DNA of 64,000 bases from Rathayibacter caricis DSM 15933 (GTDB lineage Bacteria; Actinomycetota; Actinomycetes; Actinomycetales; Microbacteriaceae): NCBI RefSeq assembly GCF_003044275.1, contig NZ_PZPL01000001.1, positions 2,852,001-2,916,000 on the forward strand, in the 5' to 3' direction. Shown one piece after another: positions 58,708-64,000 of the stretch; the first letter of the stretch is position 1, and the number at the start of each line of letters is the position of its first letter. Position numbers and translations under genes: made by a program. The notes beneath the pieces are model-generated. The model worked only from the letters and a program-made list of their open reading frames with translations. It was not told the origin of the DNA and ran no database searches.

Positions 58708-59821
58708 TCCCGTGTCCCCCAGCCGGTAGCCTCGACACGGCCCCCGGCCTCCGATCCGTCTGCGCGAACCGCGCCGCGACCGACGGAGGCCGTCATCCGG
58801 CCGCGGTCTCCCGGGTAGGCCCATTCAGCATGAAAGCTCCGACCGGCGGCGTTGATGAGGCGCCCGATGCGAATTGGGCTTGACTCGCGGCGAAGAAGTA
58901 AGGCCTGAACGAGATGCCGCGGCTCCGTCTCGTCTACATCCGGCCAACCTAATTGTGCAACTTGAGACTACACCACGATAGCGGAATTGGTTCTAGCGGG
59001 GCGGCCCTGCGCGGCCTTCAATGCTCCTTTGTCGCGACTCACCATGTGCAAAGCGCGATCCCGCAGGTGAGTAGGTCACCGCGGACATTTATGTCCGGAC
59101 TCGCGTCCGAGCTGCGTCCGCGAGGGCGTTGCGTCAGTCCCATAAACGCGGAATTGCTGCGGGCGAGGGGCTGACGTCCACGGTCAGCAGGCGGCGTGGG
59201 GAGCGACTCGAATGTGGTAAATGAACCAATGGCGCTTCAAGGCGAAACGCCGCTGGTCTAGGCTCGTCTTGTCAATCTATTGTTTTGGTTGCAACAGGGA
59301 CGCCGTGGGTCACACCTTCAGCAGCTACCGTGCGGTAACTCTCGGATTTTTTATACGAGGGTTGTCGCGGATCCGTCCCGGTCGATAGCGACGGTAGTAA
59401 CAAATCGTGGTTTATGCGATGCAGGGGAAAGCCTGCCGCGAAGCGCGGCTAGTCTCTTTCTCCGCTTTCATGCTTCTGCATGGGAAGCGCCAGCGTCAGT
59501 CGCATCGCTCGGCTCCTGTTGGCATTCCAGATAACCAATATCGCAGGTAATCGTGCTTACCACGTCCTACCCGTCCAGGACTCGCGGCCTAGCTCGCTGG
59601 CTGGTTGGAACCATAACCTGACTCGATGACGCTGCGCCATTGAGAGCAAATCCGCAGGCCTCGTCCACTGAGACCCAGAGGGCCAACCGGGCGAGCAACA
59701 CGGTGCGGCGCGCCCGACCGAGCAGGAATGCTGGCGAGAACGAGTTCCGGGCTTGAAACCGTTCGATTATCTTTAAAAGCGCCTGGGCTGCCTGTCGTTC
59801 GGCTACGATTGAGAAACTCGA
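58708..59821. other. 1.1-kb gene-free stretch opening a low-GC island
   Basis: No credible gene on either strand. The first ~100 bp still have host composition and a hairpin (GGCCTCCG 58746, CGGAGGCC 58784); from about 58830 GC falls. Short frames at 58953-59174 and 59280-59534 show no codon bias or motif. Two adjacent small hairpins, GCAGGGGAAAGCCTGC at about 59421 and CCGCGAAGCGCGG at 59437, are followed by TCTCTTTCT and could be a terminator of an unknown transcript. Confidence 0.5.
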
Positions 59822-60820
59822 GTGTCGCTTGTTTGTCGCGACTGTAATCAGCCCTCTAGAAAGATTTGCCTTTTGAATGAATCATCTGGAACAGATCGCC
59901 CTCCGATTCCCGCAAACATAAAGCGAGCGGTAAGAAAGCGTTGCGGCTTTGGCTGCGTGCTGTGCGGAATTCCTCTCATCGAGTACCACCACATGGATCC
60001 GTGGGCGGAGGTGAAAGTTCACGAAGAGGAAAACCTGACGCTACTTTGCCCGCTTCATCACAGCGAGGCTACTAAAGGTCTTCTAACCGCAGCGAAAATC
60101 GTCAGGGCTAATGCAAATCCAGTTAATATGCGTCTCGGTGTGAGTGCGGGCTACTCCCTTCACTACGAAGGTGAATCGGCGGAGGTTGTTCTTTCGACAA
60201 ACAACTTCTCTGCGGCGCCAAGGCAAGATATTGAGGTGATTCGCATCTTCGGTCGTCCACTTCTTTCCTTCACGTTCGATGAAGGTGACTACTTCTTGAA
60301 TGTCGATCTAATGAGGGAAGACGGCTCTCTAGCGGTCCGCATTGTTGCAAATGAACTTGTATATGCAACGGATGCCTGGGATGTTACTTTCACGGGAAAA
60401 GTCCTGCGCATTCGGGATGGACATCGCCGAGTCTACCTCGACGTAGAATTTGATACTCCAAGTACTGTGCGCGTCAAGAAAGCTACGTTTTGGCATGATC
60501 ACCACTATGTGCGCGTGATGGACGACCGCGTCCAATATCAAAGCATGCGCATACCTGAAGGTAGCGGATCCTCACTAATGCACGGATCTGCATATGGAGT
60601 ATCAGTTGGTATCAATATCTACGACGAAAGGGTGGAGGTTCCACCGCCTGGCCTTGTGGGCTTACGTTCTTACCCGTCTCGAGAGGGTGAGGTATTCCCG
60701 AAATCAGTAGGAGCCTCAGTGCAACCGTTGAACACGACAGGGCCGAGGCCGGTACGTACAGTGTCTAATGCCTTCGGTGATGGGCGGTGGTATCGGTATG
60801 GCGAGTCGGCACCACATTGA
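59822..60820 (+). CDS. HNH endonuclease with an unrecognised C-terminal domain
   Basis: A 332-residue protein of low GC and host-unlike codon use. The HNH nuclease is N-terminal (about 38-85): C45 and C48 (GFGCVLCG), H56-H57 (EYHHMD), N71 (EENLTLLC), C76 and H79-H80 (CPLHH). A second CxxC is at the very start (LVCRDC). Residues ~95-332 are beta-rich (GVSAGYSLHYEGESAEVVLS, RIFGRPLLSFTFDEGDYFLN, VDVEFDTPSTVR-like stretches) and match no domain I know. GTG start; TACGAT at 59804-59809 is a possible -10. It may be a stand-alone defence or mobile nuclease. Confidence 0.8.
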   Translation: MSLVCRDCNQPSRKICLLNESSGTDRPPIPANIKRAVRKRCGFGCVLCGIPLIEYHHMDPWAEVKVHEEENLTLLCPLHHSEATKGLLTAAKIVRANANPVNMRLGVSAGYSLHYEGESAEVVLSTNNFSAAPRQDIEVIRIFGRPLLSFTFDEGDYFLNVDLMREDGSLAVRIVANELVYATDAWDVTFTGKVLRIRDGHRRVYLDVEFDTPSTVRVKKATFWHDHHYVRVMDDRVQYQSMRIPEGSGSSLMHGSAYGVSVGINIYDERVEVPPPGLVGLRSYPSREGEVFPKSVGASVQPLNTTGPRPVRTVSNAFGDGRWYRYGESAPH

Positions 60821-60868
60821 TTGCACCAGAATAGAGAGCCGGTCGTCAGGCTGATAGATCACTGCGAT

Positions 60869-61303
60869 CTAGGGAGAGGGTTCGACTTCCTCGAACTCGA
60901 CGCAAGAGATGCGGAGCGCGTCTTCTTCGATAAGCACCGGGATGCGTTCCGAAATGTTGCGCTCGTCCCATAGTAAGCGACCGGTCTCGCAAAGAGGAGT
61001 GCTGTGGGACATGTTGCAAGGAAAATCCTTTTGGGATGGCGTGGCTGTCAGCGTTGCCTGCGCGGGTACCTGTGGCGAGAGGCGGACTGCGAGCGTGTTG
61101 GTCTCGTAGTCATGAGGATCGGGAAGCGGGCTTGCCCGCTTCCGACTGCCGGACTTCCGGGTATCCTCGAGGTAGCGGACGACCTGCGAGCTCGTGCACT
61201 CCGCGTGGGCGCACGGGTCGGCGTTCTACCCCTGCATCGACGTCTCGAGCGAGCTGTGAAACGCGAATCGGACACTGACGGCGGCAAGGGGCCTCATGGA
61301 CAT
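60869..61303 (-). pseudogene. Decayed minus-strand gene with one amber codon
   Basis: The minus-strand frame starts at ATG 61303 (MSMRPLAAVSVRFAFHSSLE), meets TAG at 61228-61226 (after SMQG), then stays open for 118 codons to the TAG at 60869. The open part includes QVVRYLEDTRKSGSRKRAS, DYETNTLAVRLSPQVPAQ and WDERNISERIPVLIEEDALR. Third codon positions are mostly G or C, most strongly in its first 60 codons, which argues that it was coding. The amber is one transition from TGG. No family is recognised. A start only after the TAG (ATG 61012) would leave 47 residues. Confidence 0.5.
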
Positions 61304-61313
61304 GCGAAAATTT

Positions 61314-61319
61314 TAGGAT
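61314..61319 (+). promoter_or_regulatory. TAGGAT -10 element for ettA
   Basis: TAGGAT lies 5 nt before the GTG at 61325. There is no convincing Shine-Dalgarno; a leaderless start is likely. Confidence 0.45.
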
Positions 61320-61324
61320 TAGCT

Positions 61325-63006
<1,682 letters not shown>

Positions 63007-63007
<1 letters not shown>

Positions 63008-63480
63008 TGCGCCTGCACGTCGCCATCCCGCTGCGCTGGTCGGACTTCGACGCCTACGCGCACGTCAACAACGCCGAGATGCTGCGTCTGCTCGAGGAGG
63101 CGCGGATCCAGGCGTTCTGGCGGCCGGACTCCCCGAGCGCGGCGGGCATGGCGACGGCGGTTCTGGACGCCCGACCGGGCGCCCGCACGATCAGCCTGAT
63201 CGCGCGGCAGGAGATCGAGTACCTCGCTCCCATCCCGTACATGCGGGCGCCGATCGACATCGAGATGTGGATCGGGCGGATCGGCGGCGCCAGCCTCGAG
63301 ATCTGCTACGAGCTGTACTCGCCCGCCGGCGTCGAGCCGCGCATCCTGTACACGAAGGCGGCGACCACGCTCGTCATGGTGACCGCCGCCACGGGCCGTC
63401 CCGAGCGGATCCCCGACGAGCTCCGCGAGGTGTGGGCTCCGTACGTCGACGAACCGGTGCGCTTCGCGAAGCGAGGCTGA
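63007..63480 (+). CDS. Acyl-CoA thioesterase, 4HBT (YbgC-like)
   Basis: A 157-residue hotdog-fold thioesterase. The catalytic signature PLRWSDFDAYAHVNNAEMLR holds the Asp of the 4-hydroxybenzoyl-CoA thioesterase type (DFDAYAHVNN), followed by ARQEIEYLAPIPYM and LVMVTAATGRPERIP. ATG overlaps the ettA stop, an arrangement often seen in actinobacteria. Substrate unknown; short or medium acyl-CoA is likely. Confidence 0.9.
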
Positions 63481-63495
63481 CGGTGCGCGTCTCGC

Positions 63496-64000
63496 TCAGT
63501 GCAGCGGGACGCGCACCATGCCCTCCTGCGCGACGCTGGCGACCAGCAGTCCGTTGCGCGCGTAGATGCGACCGAGCGAGAGTCCGCGGCCGCCCGAGGC
63601 GCTCGGCGCCTCCTGGACGTACAGCAGCCACTCGTCGACGCGCGCCGGGCGGTGCCACCACATCGCGTGGTCGAGGCTGGCGATCCGGAGCCCGGGCGTC
63701 GTCCACGCGGCACCGTGCCGGCGCAGCGTCGACTCCAGGATCGTGTAGTCGCTCGCGTACGCGAGAGCTGCGCGGTGCAGCATCGGATCGTCGGGCAGGG
63801 TGCCGAGGGAGCGCATCCAGACGCTCTGATGCGCCCGGCGGTCGGGATCGGCACGGAGGTAGACCGGCTGCTCCACGTGCCGCACGTCGAACGGCCGCTG
63901 CGTCGCCCAGAAGCTGCCGACCGGGTGGTCGACACCGGCGAGGATCTCGGCGGTGCTGGGCAGCGACTCCGGATCGGGCACGCCCTCCGGCATCGGAGTC
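63496..64000 (-). CDS. tesB: Acyl-CoA thioesterase II, N-terminus beyond the window
   Basis: The visible 167 codons cover the C-terminal hotdog repeat of a TesB-type thioesterase: FDVRHVEQPVYLRADPD, HRAALAYASDYTILESTLR (the conserved Asp in SD), SLDHAMWWHRPARVDEWLLY and GGRGLSLGRIYARNGLLVAS. The frame is open to base 64000, so the start and first repeat are outside. Convergent with the YbgC-like thioesterase, 15 bp apart. Confidence 0.93.
   Translation of the reverse strand, partial: TPMPEGVPDPESLPSTAEILAGVDHPVGSFWATQRPFDVRHVEQPVYLRADPDRRAHQSVWMRSLGTLPDDPMLHRAALAYASDYTILESTLRRHGAAWTTPGLRIASLDHAMWWHRPARVDEWLLYVQEAPSASGGRGLSLGRIYARNGLLVASVAQEGMVRVPLH

Noticed and set aside
58953..59174. A 73-codon plus-strand frame in the low-GC stretch
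   Set aside because: Random-looking composition and no ribosome site.
59280..59534. An 84-codon plus-strand frame in the low-GC stretch
   Set aside because: TTG start, no codon bias, no ribosome site and no recognisable motif.
60821..60973. Continuation of the HNH frame beyond its stop codon
   Set aside because: The apparent coding look is the mirror image of the GC3-biased minus-strand frame, which has far better bias and length.
61004..61324. An N-terminal extension of ettA
   Set aside because: EttA homologues start MAEYIYSM, matching the GTG at 61325; the upstream part has no family match and lies opposite the decayed gene.
58708..61324. Prophage or integrative element
   Set aside because: No integrase, phage structural gene, tRNA target or flanking direct repeat was seen; only composition supports transfer.

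Overview
The window is a 64 kb chromosomal segment of a high-GC Gram-positive bacterium, almost certainly an actinobacterium of the family Microbacteriaceae. The evidence is the extreme GC3 bias, frequent GTG starts, and several markers: a DUF2469 protein, a SCO4848-type membrane protein, GlgE with actinobacterial GlgP, DivIVA-type coiled-coil proteins and YkoEDC thiamine uptake. The genus cannot be fixed from the sequence; Rathayibacter or a close relative is a guess.

Layout. 1-6.6 kb: the end of rnhB, a DUF2469 gene, the yraN-comM-dprA DNA-uptake/processing operon, a metallophosphoesterase, xerC and a divergent M23-peptidase-like gene. 6.8-13.5 kb: a sugar porter, then the translation/membrane block rpsB, tsf, pyrH, frr, cdsA and a tandem DivIVA-domain protein. 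13.6-22 kb: a secreted lysozyme-fold protein, a Na+/H+ antiporter, a zinc-binding small protein with an alpha/beta hydrolase, a long coiled-coil DivIVA protein, a large unrecognised membrane protein and a YbbN-like thioredoxin/TPR protein. 22-32 kb: a glycogen/alpha-glucan cluster (glgB-glgE facing away from glgP; ybaK-like and glgX on the minus strand). 32-41 kb: cysteine desulfurase, mnmA and ligA, then gatC-gatA-gatB, ending in a probable acetyltransferase-ASCH fusion. 41-48 kb: small membrane proteins, an acyl-CoA synthetase, a reductase, a DinB-fold protein, DNA polymerase IV and an EEP-family phosphatase/nuclease. 48.9-52.5 kb: a TPP riboswitch controlling ykoE-ykoD-ykoC and a P-loop kinase. 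52.5-58.7 kb: a zincin, tRNA-His, orn, tRNA-Arg, small membrane genes, an aldo/keto reductase, msrA, a second ssb and a lipoprotein. 61.3-64 kb: ettA and two thioesterases.

The accessory part is 58.7-61.3 kb: about 2.6 kb of visibly lower GC between the lipoprotein gene and ettA. It carries a stand-alone HNH nuclease with an unrecognised C-terminal half, more than 1 kb with no credible gene before it, and behind it a previously open minus-strand reading frame with strong GC3 bias that is broken by one amber codon. This is the best candidate for foreign or poorly described content.

The clearest window-wide regulatory signal is a TANNNT -10 element 5-9 nt upstream of the start codon in about a dozen genes, most of them without a Shine-Dalgarno sequence. 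This is the signature of leaderless transcription and it helps to choose several starts. No CRISPR array, insertion sequence, prophage or recognisable multi-gene defence system was found.
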